A stretch of 64,000 nucleotides of DNA. Origin: Capsicum annuum (lineage: Eukaryota > Streptophyta > Magnoliopsida > Solanales > Solanaceae). The first letter of the stretch is position 1, and each line of letters begins with the position of its first letter. Below, in pieces: positions 35,901 through 47,900 of the stretch. Below the pieces are notes generated by a model that was not told where the DNA came from, made no database searches, and was given only the letters and a program-made list of their open reading frames with translations. Where the stretch lies: positions 57,204,897 to 57,268,896 of the forward strand of contig NC_061115.1 in assembly GCF_002878395.1 (NCBI RefSeq), read 5' to 3'. The position numbers and the translations under genes are program-made.

Positions 35901-38900
35901 TGATGGTTGAGCTACATAGTCCAGGATAATGTTTTACTATCATGCTAAACCTTGTTTCCTAACCCAGCATCTATTAGTTATATGTATGCATGTACAGTGA
36001 ATTTGAAATTGAACTTTTGACTGACATTATTTTACCCTTATCTTGAGTTACATGCTAGTGCTCACCCCACTAACCGTCTTCAGACACTATATTCCCACGC
36101 GATGCAGGGTCCGAAGGCACTTCTACTTTTCCTGCACAGTGATAGGTGATCTTAGAGTCGGTCGTTGCAGTGAAGTGATAAGCTTTCATTCTCCGGAAGA
36201 CGTAATTATTCCATTGGTTTTCCCTTCCATAAATTAGAATTGAAGAATTCACAATTACATTGTCATTGTCATTGTCAAGGTCGGGGGCATGTCCCGACGT
36301 AGGTTGTTTTCTGGTTTAGAGGCTTTATGGATATTATTGTGGATTGGGTATTGATGTTGACACTCTTATAGATGTCTTTGAACTTATTACTTTCTATCTT
36401 GTTATATGTTCAGAATTCATCTGTTGTTAGGTTTATTATGCAATGTTTGGCTAGGCAAAGAGGGCCACTTAGTTCAAATTTTGAACACCAGGACATTGAT
36501 AATGGAGTCACAACAAATGCAGGGCCACTTAGTGGACAAGTTAATGCTATTGAAGAGAGGACAGAAATTCAGCATCAAGAACCTGTACTTACTGCAGATT
36601 CCACATTATCCCAGAGTGGCATGGAAGAAACTAATCTTACAGGCTCACATACAACCAAGTCACAAATTCAATTTGTGGCTAGCTTTACAACACAGATTAG
36701 CAACAGTGGAGAGGCTACAGAAGATAGGCATCCAAGTTCCTAAAACATGTGTCTTCTGTGGTGCAGCAGATGAATTGTTTGATCACCTGTTCTTTGAATG
36801 TAATATCACAAAGGACATCTGGAGAAGAGTGCTTAGGTGGCTGGGACAGACAAGAACTATTGGCAGCTGGAATGCAGAGGTACAATGGGTGATGACAGGG
36901 TTGAAGGCTGAAGCAGGATTCAGGGAAGTAGTTGCAGCAGCTTTCAACAAGATGATTTACTCCATATGGACAGCCAGGAATGACCTCAGATTTCAGAAGA
37001 GACCGTATTCTAGTGATCACATGTGTAGAGATATAGCATTACACATACATACCAAAGGAAATTATGTAATTAAGTGGCACAAGTACTTACTGAGTCTTAA
37101 TTCATATCCTTGATGTACTTGTTGATAGCTAGGTATAATGTATGTAAGAGAATAGCAATAGGAAGTGAGAGGTGATTGGTCAGCAATCACCTGGTATTGT
37201 AATAAACATTTTTGGTGAAATGAAAAATCCGTTTACCAAAACAAAAGGGTGGTCTTCAATCCTCGGCGAACTTGAGATACCCATCATGGTGAGGCCCTTG
37301 TTTGGGTTGTTATATGAATTTAAAGGAGCACATCAATCTTCTCACTCTTTTAACATCAAAATTATTTCGTTTAGGTTATTTCAAGGTTGATTATTGAGGT
37401 TAATATTACCCTAAGCCCTCATTACTCAAAAAAACATCTGACGCTTAGTTTCAAATAAAGAAAAGAGGCAATTTCTTTCCCCAAGGTAGAACTAGGGTTC
37501 ACCTTCTTCGGGCTTCCAATTTCAAAGTATTCTTCAGGGTTCTCATCTCCAGGTATGTGGAATTTTATCAATGGATCTCCTTTCACCTATTGAGTCCCAA
37601 AGTTAACCGAATTCTTCAGTTCAGTTCCTTTTTCATATGGATATTGTTAAATTCCTTGATATCTCAGTCCCTTGGTGTCATTGAGTTGTAATCCACGTTT
37701 ATCACGAATTTCAGTGTTATTACATGTCCATGATCAGAAACTCTAATTACATTGTGAAATCCATAAGTTTGGACTTGAGTTATTAAATTCCTTAAATTCA
37801 CCCAAGTTATGAAATTGGCATAATAGTTGCATTCTTCGGAGCGGTGGGTTATGAATACCCAATGACCTAGGATTTCATGCATATATATTTACGAGTATAA
37901 AATCCTCCAGCTCATATGTTTTTTAATGAGATAATGTAATTATTTTTATTCTCCAGATTATTATTATCATTGAGCATTGCAGTTGTCCGTGTCATTCAGT
38001 TGAGAGTAGTACTTAGCACCGAGCGGACGCAGAGATGAAGGCCCACCTATCAGTTAGGCTGAAACATTTAGTAGAAGTCCCTAAATTCTAGAACTACGGC
38101 ACCACCGTTGGTTCTAAAGGGTCACTCATCAGACCAGGCTTGACACCTTAGTCCTTTTGGACATCAGTTTAGTGGATCCATGTCAGTCAGTGTTCGTACC
38201 CTTCGCTAGGTACTAAACACCCTGGGGTTACAGGTTGAACACCGGTTAGCTTAGATTGGGGTATGTCGGTTAGTAGTATCTCCTACAGTCCACAGTTCAA
38301 ATTCAGCTACTTGCATGACCTTGTATTCAGTTAGTCAGTTTATTATACAATATATGTTCATTACTTGCTATTGCATCAGTTTATCATGTCATATGCATCA
38401 TGTTCAACCTATACCTATATCAGTTATTTCCTATCTAACATACTCAATGCATTCAAAGTATTGATCATATACTTTCTTTGTGCTATATTGTCTCATAATA
38501 CACATTCAAATACTTAGAACCCGGATCACGCTTAGTACGACCTCCTATCTCATTATCATCAGCATTTTGGTGAGTCCTCATCATTCGAGGCTAGTATCAG
38601 CATTTCATTTTATTTTACTTCAGTTGTCAAATAGTTAGAGTTAGCTGGGGGCTTGTCCCAACAACTCATCTTAGTAGAGCCTTTCTGACATACAGTTAGA
38701 TGTTTCAACTTATGGTTTTAAACTCAAATATTATTTTTGGATTCCTTTTTGAATATTTATTTCATCATTTAGTTCACCTTCCGCATAAGTGTTTTATCAG
38801 TTATTTTCAGTATTCTTAGTGTCATGTCAGACCATGGGTTAGCTTAGGGGTCACTTGTGACTCTAAGCACTATTTTATGACTAGGGGCCGTCTCGGGTCG

Positions 38901-41900
38901 TAACAAACTTGGTATCAGAGCATCCGTTTTAATGTGTCCTAGGGTGTCTGAAAGCTGCGTTACATAAATTCTTATCCATGGGTATGAAGCGCACCACACT
39001 TCTGAGTGAGAGGCTATGAAACACTTTAGAAAAAGTTTCACTTCTTTCATGTTCATATCGTGTGATAGAGTGTGAACTCTATTAAAACTTTCTTCTAACT
39101 CGTTCTCTACAGTTTATAGAATATGCCTCCAAAGAGAACTAATGAAAAGAGGAGTGGAAATGATAATGGGGTTAAGAATCAGCAAGCACCACCACTAGCT
39201 CCAGAAAAACCTCTAAATGAACAAGTCTCCCATGCCGAATTCAGGGTTGCTTTCATAGCCTTAGCCCAGTCCATGATCACCCAGGATAACTAGCTGGTTG
39301 TGGCACTAGCCAACCTGATAGTGAATGTGGAAGCAACCAGAGTCCGAGACATCTCGTGTACTTTGGGTCCAAGTCTGAAGAGGATCCACAGGAGTTCTTG
39401 GATAATATTCAGAAAGTTACGAATATTATGAGTGTTACCCCAACTGAAATTGTTGATCCGACCGCCTATCAGCTGCAAAGAATGGCTCACACCTGATATA
39501 AACAATGGAAGGAAGATAGGGGTACAAACGCAAAACTGGTAGAATGGGACGAGTTTGTTGTTGCATTTCTGGACAAGTTCGTTCCACTTGAGCTAAGGGA
39601 GGCTAAGATGCAGGAATTCATAAATCTAAAGCAAGGTAACATGGGCATAAAGAAGTATCCCCTTAAGTTTACTGAGTTGGCAAGGTATTTCCCGTCTATG
39701 CTTGTGGATTCCAAGCCCACATGAACAAGTTTGCGCCTGGTGTTTCTAAGGTTGTGGTCAAAGAGTGTTGGACTACTATGTTGGTGAAGGAGATGGACAT
39801 CACCAAGTTGATGGTTCATGCTCAACAAATAAAGGAAGAGAAAGTTAAGGAGAAGGAAAGGGAGAGTATGAGGGTCAGAACAGGTAGTACAACCTGGAAT
39901 TTAGTTGGCACTACGTATTTTAGGATATTGATGGAGAGTCTAAGATACTTAACTTCTACAGGACATGATATTATGCATGGCATGCTCAAGTTTGAAGATC
40001 TTGGTTTATGGGAGGCTATGTTGGAATTAAACCAAGATACTAATCAAAATTTGTCTAGGATTTAATATTTGGTATTTATTTAATTCATGTCTAGTAGGAT
40101 TATGATTTGCTTGTCCTAGTTCATATAGGAGTAGATTTTCTAGTCCCTAGTTTAATTTGGTTGTCGAGTATTATAAATAGTGTCATATATTTGATATAAG
40201 GAATACTATAAGGAGAATTATTTGAAGGAAAATATTTTATTCATAAATTGAACAATTCTCCTTATTTTCCTTACATCAAATACAGGACCGAGCACCCTAT
40301 TTATAATACTAGACAACCAAATTAAACTAAGACTCGAAAACCTATTCCGATATGAACTAAGACAAATAAATCATAATCCTAAGTAGACATGAATTAAATA
40401 AATACCAAATATTAATTCCTAGACAAATTATGATAGTATCTTGGTTTATTACCAACAGTACCAGATCAATTGAAGATATATATTGCAGAAGCAATGTTGC
40501 TATATTGGAGCCAACAAGTGTAGACAATACGTTGCAAATTCCAGAATAGAGGGCTTCCATGGAAGAGGAGTTCTATATGATTAACAAGAATAATACATGG
40601 GTATTCGTACCTAGACCTCACGACAGGCAGGTTCTTGGAACTAGATGGGTGTTCAAGACTAAGTTGGACTCAGATGGCACATTCAACAAGAATAAAGCAA
40701 GATTGGTTGTAAAGGGGTATGCCCAACAGTATGAAATTGATTTTCTTGAAATCTTTACACCAATTACAAGGTTTGATACCATTAGATTGCTTCTTGCAGT
40801 CGCAGCATACCAAGGATGGCAAGTATTTCAACTGGATGTAAAGTCTTCCTTTCTTAACAGGTTTCTTGAAGAATAAATTTATGTAGAGCAGCCCGAAGGT
40901 TTCAGAGGAGTTGGTGATCAGGTATACTTGATAAGAAAAGAACTTCATGTCTTGAAACAAGCACCTCGGGCATGGTATGCATGGATTGATAGCTACTTAA
41001 TGAATTTGGGGTTTAATAGAAGTTGCAATAAAGCAACCTTGTATATTAGACTTTAAAATGATGATTCTCTCGTAGTTTCCCTCTATGTTGGCAATCTGTT
41101 GGTGACTGGTAGCACCACAAAGTCTATCATAGACTTTAGAGAGCAAATAAAGATTTGGGAAAGATGACTTATTTCTGGGGAATGGAGATTAATCAATATT
41201 CTTCAATCAATTTTTATTTCTCAGAAAGAAGAAATATTCTACTGAAATATTTAAAAAGTTTTGTCTTGACAAATGCAAACCAGTAAGTATGTCTGCAGTT
41301 CAAAGAGAGAAACTGAAGAAAGAGGATGAATCTGTTTTGGTTGAAGCTTCGATTTAAAGAAGTTTGAGTGGTTCTCTATTGTATCTATCAGCCACGAGGC
41401 CTGATATTATGTATGCAACAAGTGTTCTATCAAGGTTTATGCATTCACCAACTGAAACTCACCTCAAAGCAGCCAAAAGAATTTTGAGGTACATGCAGGA
41501 CACCATTGATTATGGTGTGTTCTATAAAAGAACCACGTTTATGAAATTGTTAGGGTTTACAGATAGTGACTGGGCTGGGTCACTTGATGACCTGAAAAGA
41601 CTTCAGGATATTGTTTCACTCACAGATCAAATGTCATTTGTTGGTGCACTAAGAAGAAAAGGTCTGTGTCTTAATCAATAGCTGAAGCAGAGTACGTTGT
41701 CGCGTCATGTGCTGTTAATCAAGTTTACGGTTGAGAAAAATCATGATTGACTTGGCATTTCAACCAAGCAAAGCAAATAATATCGTTGATTCATCTGGGA
41801 TTATCATGATTTTGAAGATCCAGTCACCCACCTCCGGTTCGAGAATCCGAGAAGGCTTCAGAAATGACTTGTTCACACAGATACAAGCCCAATGCAGAAG

Positions 41901-44900
41901 GCATTTGTTTGTGGTATCAACATCAATACCTATAAATCCTCCACAGAGACTACCGATGAATCTGAAAGTATCCTTCGACCAAGCACTCAATGGGACACCC
42001 AAAACCGTATTCTGTTTGTGCTCCAATAATGGATTTGTCAATTCTGACCAGCTATCTGCGACCACCAATACGGTGAAAGTTTTCTACCATTCCAAAACTA
42101 TTCTCCCATTTTGATCCTTGTTGCTTCTTGATACCACAACATTTCAAAGAGGAACTTGTTGTGCAAGATGGAGGTGAATCTAAGCCCTGCTGAAATTTTC
42201 CACCCACTGGTGAACAAAGTCTGAAGAGTTCCTGACAAAGGGACTAAGCTGAAGCGATTATTTAAAATGCCTAGAAGGCACTTCACAAGATATTGAGAGT
42301 GGTTGTCATTGGGAACTTCGATAATATTCTTCTCCTTCATGATAGGGTGAGCTTGATACTGAGTTTAGTCCATCTTCCTTGCTGCATCTACATATGACAC
42401 TTTAATTGGAGCTGGAACTAGAGCTGTGTTGAGGTGGGGCTCTCCCAAGGAGGAGATTAATTTTTCACTATTACTCTCAGCCCTTGCCATAGCTTGTTTC
42501 AGGGATGGTGAGTCTTCTATTCCCCATTAGCTCTTCGATCTTAACAAATCTTCTACAGATCATGAAATAAAAAAATTTCTATTCACCTGTCTCATCTCCT
42601 ACATAGGTCTACTTGGCCCATAGATGCATGCTTTAGGGCTTTGCAGACCCAATGAAGGTTATCTTCCTTGATGGAGATCTTGCTAGTGAAACATCTACCA
42701 TTTTCAGTGATAGAGAACCATCTGTAGTTGTTCATGCTAACATCTGCAGTCTCAAAAGATTTCTCTCCGGCAAGGAAGAAAAATTTCTTGTCCATATTTG
42801 GTCAACTCGTACAAGAGCTAGGAGAGAGAGGAAAGAAAAAAAAGCTAGAGTACCCAGGGCCCCAGGCCATCACATCTCATTTAGCCCTTATCAATCACTT
42901 AACAAGTCATTTCTATGAAATCCAGTGTTCCCTTGGTAAGCCCCAATACTCCCTTTCTCACAGAAAGGGGGAGGGAATTGAGGTAATTTTAACAGGCGTT
43001 AATAGGTTCAAGAGAAATGTGATAAATACAGGCTGTCAAATATTGCAAAAGATTATTCACCTCAAAATAAACACAGTTCAGAGTGGAATCATTATGTTTA
43101 AACTGTCATATGAATTTTCTATCCCACAAACATCAAACAAGCTCACTAGGGAAATCTTAGTAGCTTAGTTGGTTAGTTACCTGAACTTCCACCTTGTTGG
43201 TGAGGGGTCGATTCCCCACATTGTAATCCCCTCCCCCATTCGCATTACCCTACCCCCAATTTAAAAAAAAAAAAAAAAAAAGAAGCTCACTATACTTCAC
43301 AAAAATACAGCGCTTTTACAACAAAAATAGCTAATATAATTCAGAACCCATTCAAAGATGAAAAGCTTTTTGACTACAAAGAAAAAAAAAACTTAAGGGA
43401 TAATTTAGTATCAAAATAGAGAAGTTGTTGTCAGGTTGTTCGAACGATCAACCACTTGGGTATTATACATATACTCCTTTCCTGACAAACAAAAGGAACC
43501 AAGCTATCCAGTGGCTAATATTTCAAGTTTCTGATAATCTTATCTAGGTTCCTTATCAGATTTCACAATTTTCAGACTTATAGCATTGCAACCTCCTTCT
43601 TCTCAGGATAAGGCCTTACGATGAGGTGAAAAATAAAGAAAAGGAACTTTTCAGGGCGTACAGCATTGCAACCTCATTCTTACCAGGATAAGGCCTCACT
43701 GCATGGTCAAAAGGGGAAAAGTAAAGAAAAGGAACTTCACAAGTGTACCAACTAGAGGCCTACTGTACAGTAGCAAAATGGTGGTTTCTTCAAACATCAG
43801 CTACCAAGTTCTAGTGAAGTGTGGAAAGCGACAGGGGGAACAACCAAATCCTGACTCAAATGAAATGTATAGGTTATCCGAGCTAAAGGACTAAAAGGTT
43901 GCGAAACTGTCTGCATGCTGATATGCAAGTTTATTGCCTTAGGTCGGATGCCAATGTCATGATTTCTAACAAAGAGGTAATAAAGCAGACCTGATGAAAA
44001 TATGGACTTGGAAAAATACAAATAATAGATTGGCTAAACACGTACCCACTCAACTAGATTCTCTTGCCCTGGAGGCTGGGATGTATCCACTGGCTTCCTT
44101 CCAGTAATTAGCTCCAGAAGCACCACACCAAAGGAATATACATCAGATTTTTCAGTCAGCTTGCCGGTCGATGCATATTCAGGAGCCATGTATCTGATTC
44201 CAATCTAAGGAATTAGAATAAATATGGGCAACTGAAAAGATGGAATGAAATATTTGTCTTATGCTGACATCTTCATGTAAAAGTTGGCATTAAAACATAC
44301 CCAAATGTCCCCACGACACGTGTTATGATATGGCTTTCTGCATCCTGAGCTAATTTAGCTAGTCCAAAGTCAGAAACCTGTAGGAAGTAAATTAATTGTA
44401 AAAGGCAGCTCACGAGACAAAGAATGCAAATATAGGAGTTCGAGGACTTTGACATACACGGGCCTCAAAGTTATCATCCAAAAGAATGTTCGATGACTTA
44501 ATGTCTCTGTGAATAATACGAGGATTGCCTGTCATCCACACCAAAAGAATTAATTAAGAAACCAAAAACGGGTATCATACTTTTACTCTGTAATTAAAGA
44601 GTGATATGTCGAACAAGAGCACCACACTGACATTATAACTTTGTTAAAGTTTCATGGCCTACGGTATCTCAAGTAACCAGAATGAAGGAAATGAGCATAG
44701 ACAATCACAAACTTATAGTAGCTTCGCCTGGTCTACTTTTCTTAACTCTTCATCTCTTATTAAACAGTATAACATAATAATTCAGTGATGATTAACACAT
44801 TCAGCTTTGTTATATGGAAAACCCAGTTTTTCACTTGCTTCTCAATTTATGTTGCACAAGAGTTGTTGGACATGTTTTCCTCACTTTTCAACACGGATTG

Positions 44901-47900
44901 GTGATGTCTCGATAAGTGAAGGTTTATTTGAAATGCTTGTCATGGAGTAAATATTGGAAATCCAGAAACATATAATGCAGTACTACTGAAAGATATACTC
45001 AGCATATTCAAGGAGACTATGCCTGCTCGTGGATCAAAATATTCCTATCTTAGGAATGTAATTAGATGGTGCAAACTGCAAAGCAAGAGCATATAAAGAA
45101 CTGAGTCTTACAGATTTTTCTGTTCTCTCAATGGAACCAATCATGTTTTGCTCAGTCATAGTTCGATTTCAAACCTCATTTGGTACATTAAGTTTCAAAA
45201 ACATCTTTTCAGTAACTAACTATAGGAAGTGATTACATATCATTACTTATCCTGCCAAAAGGTCGTATATCGAGGTAACTTACGAGATGAATAAAAACTG
45301 AGGACACTATTCTAAATTACGAAAGTTATATCATTACATTACAAAACTGAAATGCCAATAGCAAGGTCTTGCTACTTCCATTGATCTTAAACTATTTATA
45401 CGTTCCATTTTCACTTTTTACTTCAAGTTCCTTATAGGGATAATAGGAGAAAGTTGGTCCAAGAAGTAGCTCAGATTGTATCCATTAACCTACCACAGTT
45501 GTTCAGCTAGTGGTGTAGGGATCAATAAAAAGAACTGTAAGTAACATGAGTAGGAACAGACAATCTTATATCACGATCAGATTCACCATATGGTAAAATT
45601 TTGGATCTCCTATTTTCGCTCTTTAGCTTTTGGGGCAGGAAAGAGGAAACACATTTTGTTCAGCCAGAAAAGAAATGAAGTAAAGATAAACATGGCTAAC
45701 GCAAAAGGATCCAGGAACAGAACAATAATTACAATCCTCATGCAGTTTTGATATTCCACTATCATGCCAAAAAATTATACTCTCTCCGTTTAAAAAAGAA
45801 TGACCTACTTTCCTTTTTAGTCCGTTTCAAAAAGAATGACCCTTTCTTTTTTTAGTAACTTTTAAATTTTAACTTTCCACGTGACATGTTTAAGACCACA
45901 AGATTGAAGGGCATTTTGGTACATTTGACATATCTTTAATTTAAGACCGCAAGATTCATAAGTCTTCTTATTTTCTTAAACTCCATGCCAAGTCAAACTC
46001 GGTCATTCTTTTTGAAACGGAGGGAGTATAATATGACTTGAAAAAGGACCTTAGAACTCAATTCTAAACTGCATTAGTAATATCATTACATTACAAAAAG
46101 GAAATGCTAACTGGAAGGCCTTCTACTTCTGTGAGCTGAAAATAGTTACATGTTTTGCTTTCTCTCTTTTTTGTATTATCCTTCCGTTAATGCCCGCTTT
46201 AAGAAGAATAGGAAGAAGGTGTTTGTGGAGCTTAGATTATTGTCCATAATCTTGCCACAACTTTAGGGATCATTAAAACTACTAAGTAACGATGAGCAGG
46301 TGTATCTCAACTGCAATCAGCTTCAAGTTGTGGTAACATTTCTAACCTTACTTTCTCTTTTAACTTTAAGGGGAAGGTTTGTTCAACCAATGAAAGACGT
46401 GAAGTGAATAAAACATGGATAACTCATGAGAATTGAGTAAGAGAACATTATTACAATCTTCATGTAGATAAGCTATTCCACGAGCTGCACCAACAGCAAT
46501 TTTAATACGTGTTGCCCAACTCATGACAGGCCTCCCTTGTGCTGTAAATTGCAAGTATCAACAGCTACTGTAGTGACCAAACATAACAAATGAAATAATT
46601 AAATCTACAGATGTTACATTTACCGTGAAGATGAAAGTAGAGGGTATTATTGGAGACATAGTCATAAACGAGGAGCCGCTTGTTCTCTGAAATGCAATAA
46701 CCTACAAGTGAAACCAAATGACGGTGGTGTATCCGGCTAATGATTTCAACTTCAGCTCTGAATTCCCGCTCCCCCTGGCTCCCACCAATATTTAGCTGCT
46801 TTACCGCAACATATCTTCCATCCGCTAAATAGCCTTTGTATACACAACCAAATCCACCCTTCCCTAATTCGTTTTTCGCTGAAAAATCATTAGTGGCCTC
46901 AACTAGTTCTTGATAAGAAAACCATGTCTTTGCACTGTTGAATCCGCCAGGGTCACCTGGAGAATTGAGGAAATTGGAGCTAGTTCCGTTTCTATCAGAT
47001 GTTGATTCTGCGACCTTCAATAAAGCAGCCTCTGCACACAACTTTCACATCTTCTCAGATTTCACTTGAAAGGTCTCAACTACAAATATTACATTGATTT
47101 TTTTTGCAAGTATCTTGAGTGCTGAATAACAAACTAGAAGGAGTGACTTATAGTTTCTTAAAATTTACCTGATTTTGGAGAGGAGCCTGCAGAGATCAGC
47201 TTGACATTACCACTACCTTGGCCAGAATTCTTCTTCTTTTTCTTCCATATGAGCCATCCAGCTGCTCCAATGATACCAACCCATAGAAGAACAATTACAA
47301 TGCCAATGGAAACTGTCCCTGCAGTAACATTGCTGTTGCCACCAGACGACTTTGGATTTTCTGCTGAATGGTTTCCAGAACTATATTTACTAGCATCAGC
47401 GTCAGGAACTGGAGATGAAGGAGGAGTAAGAGAAGGTTTTGCACCATTAAATGATGGAGGTGGTGGTGACCATTGTATTACAGGTGCTGGTGTTGATGAG
47501 TTCGAAGGGAAATCAGAAGATGGTGAGTTACTGGGAGATGATGCAGCTGGTAAAGGTGGCAAATCTTTAGGAGGGACTGAGGCTGGGGAAGGAGGCGAAT
47601 TTTCTGATGGATTAGATGCGGGGGATGGAGGTGAACCTCCATCTGCAGGTGAGTTGGAAGAAGGTGGTGAAGGTGGTGAAGATGATGACCCTTTTTGAGG
47701 TTTAGGAGATTGTGGGGGAGATGAATTTGCAGGTGATTGTTGCACTGGAGGAGATTCTGGATTCTGTATTGTTGGCGGAGGTGACAATGCAGGAGGAGGT
47801 GATGATGGTGGTGGAGCTGAACTGGTAGGAGGAGAAGGAGTTGGTACAGCTGGAGGTGAGGCCGGTGGAGGACTAGAAGCTGCAGGTGGAGATAAGGCCA

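Larger units (their letters stand above)
27536..37314 (+). mobile_element. Gypsy LTR (family C), plus orientation, split into three parts
   Basis: Starts TGTAACACCCCGAAAACTCAA. The first part runs to about 29593 (..GCTGAACCCATAT). It resumes at 35495 (CATATAGCCCATGGG), is partly duplicated, is interrupted by a LINE at 36461, and ends at 37246-37314 with TTGTTTGGGTTGTTATA. The same LTR, unbroken and in minus orientation, is at 56831-58989, which shows the correct order of the parts. No primer site or polypurine tract adjoins it and the flanks TGTGC and TGAAT do not match, so it is solo or a rearranged remnant. Confidence 0.75.
21208..44045 (-). other. PERK: PERK intron 6, 22.8 kb, packed with transposable elements
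   Basis: Bounded by GTACGT at 44045 and CAG at 21208. It contains a LINE, two small LTR/SINE-tail insertions, a split gypsy LTR with a nested complex, a gypsy gag remnant, a copia remnant, a LINE ORF1 remnant and a SINE. The other PERK introns are 80-137 bp except intron 3 (1.9 kb). Confidence 0.85.

Noticed and set aside
41731..42114. Plus-strand frame of 127 codons
   Set aside because: Only its first 25 codons belong to copia RNase H; the rest is antisense to the LINE ORF1 remnant.
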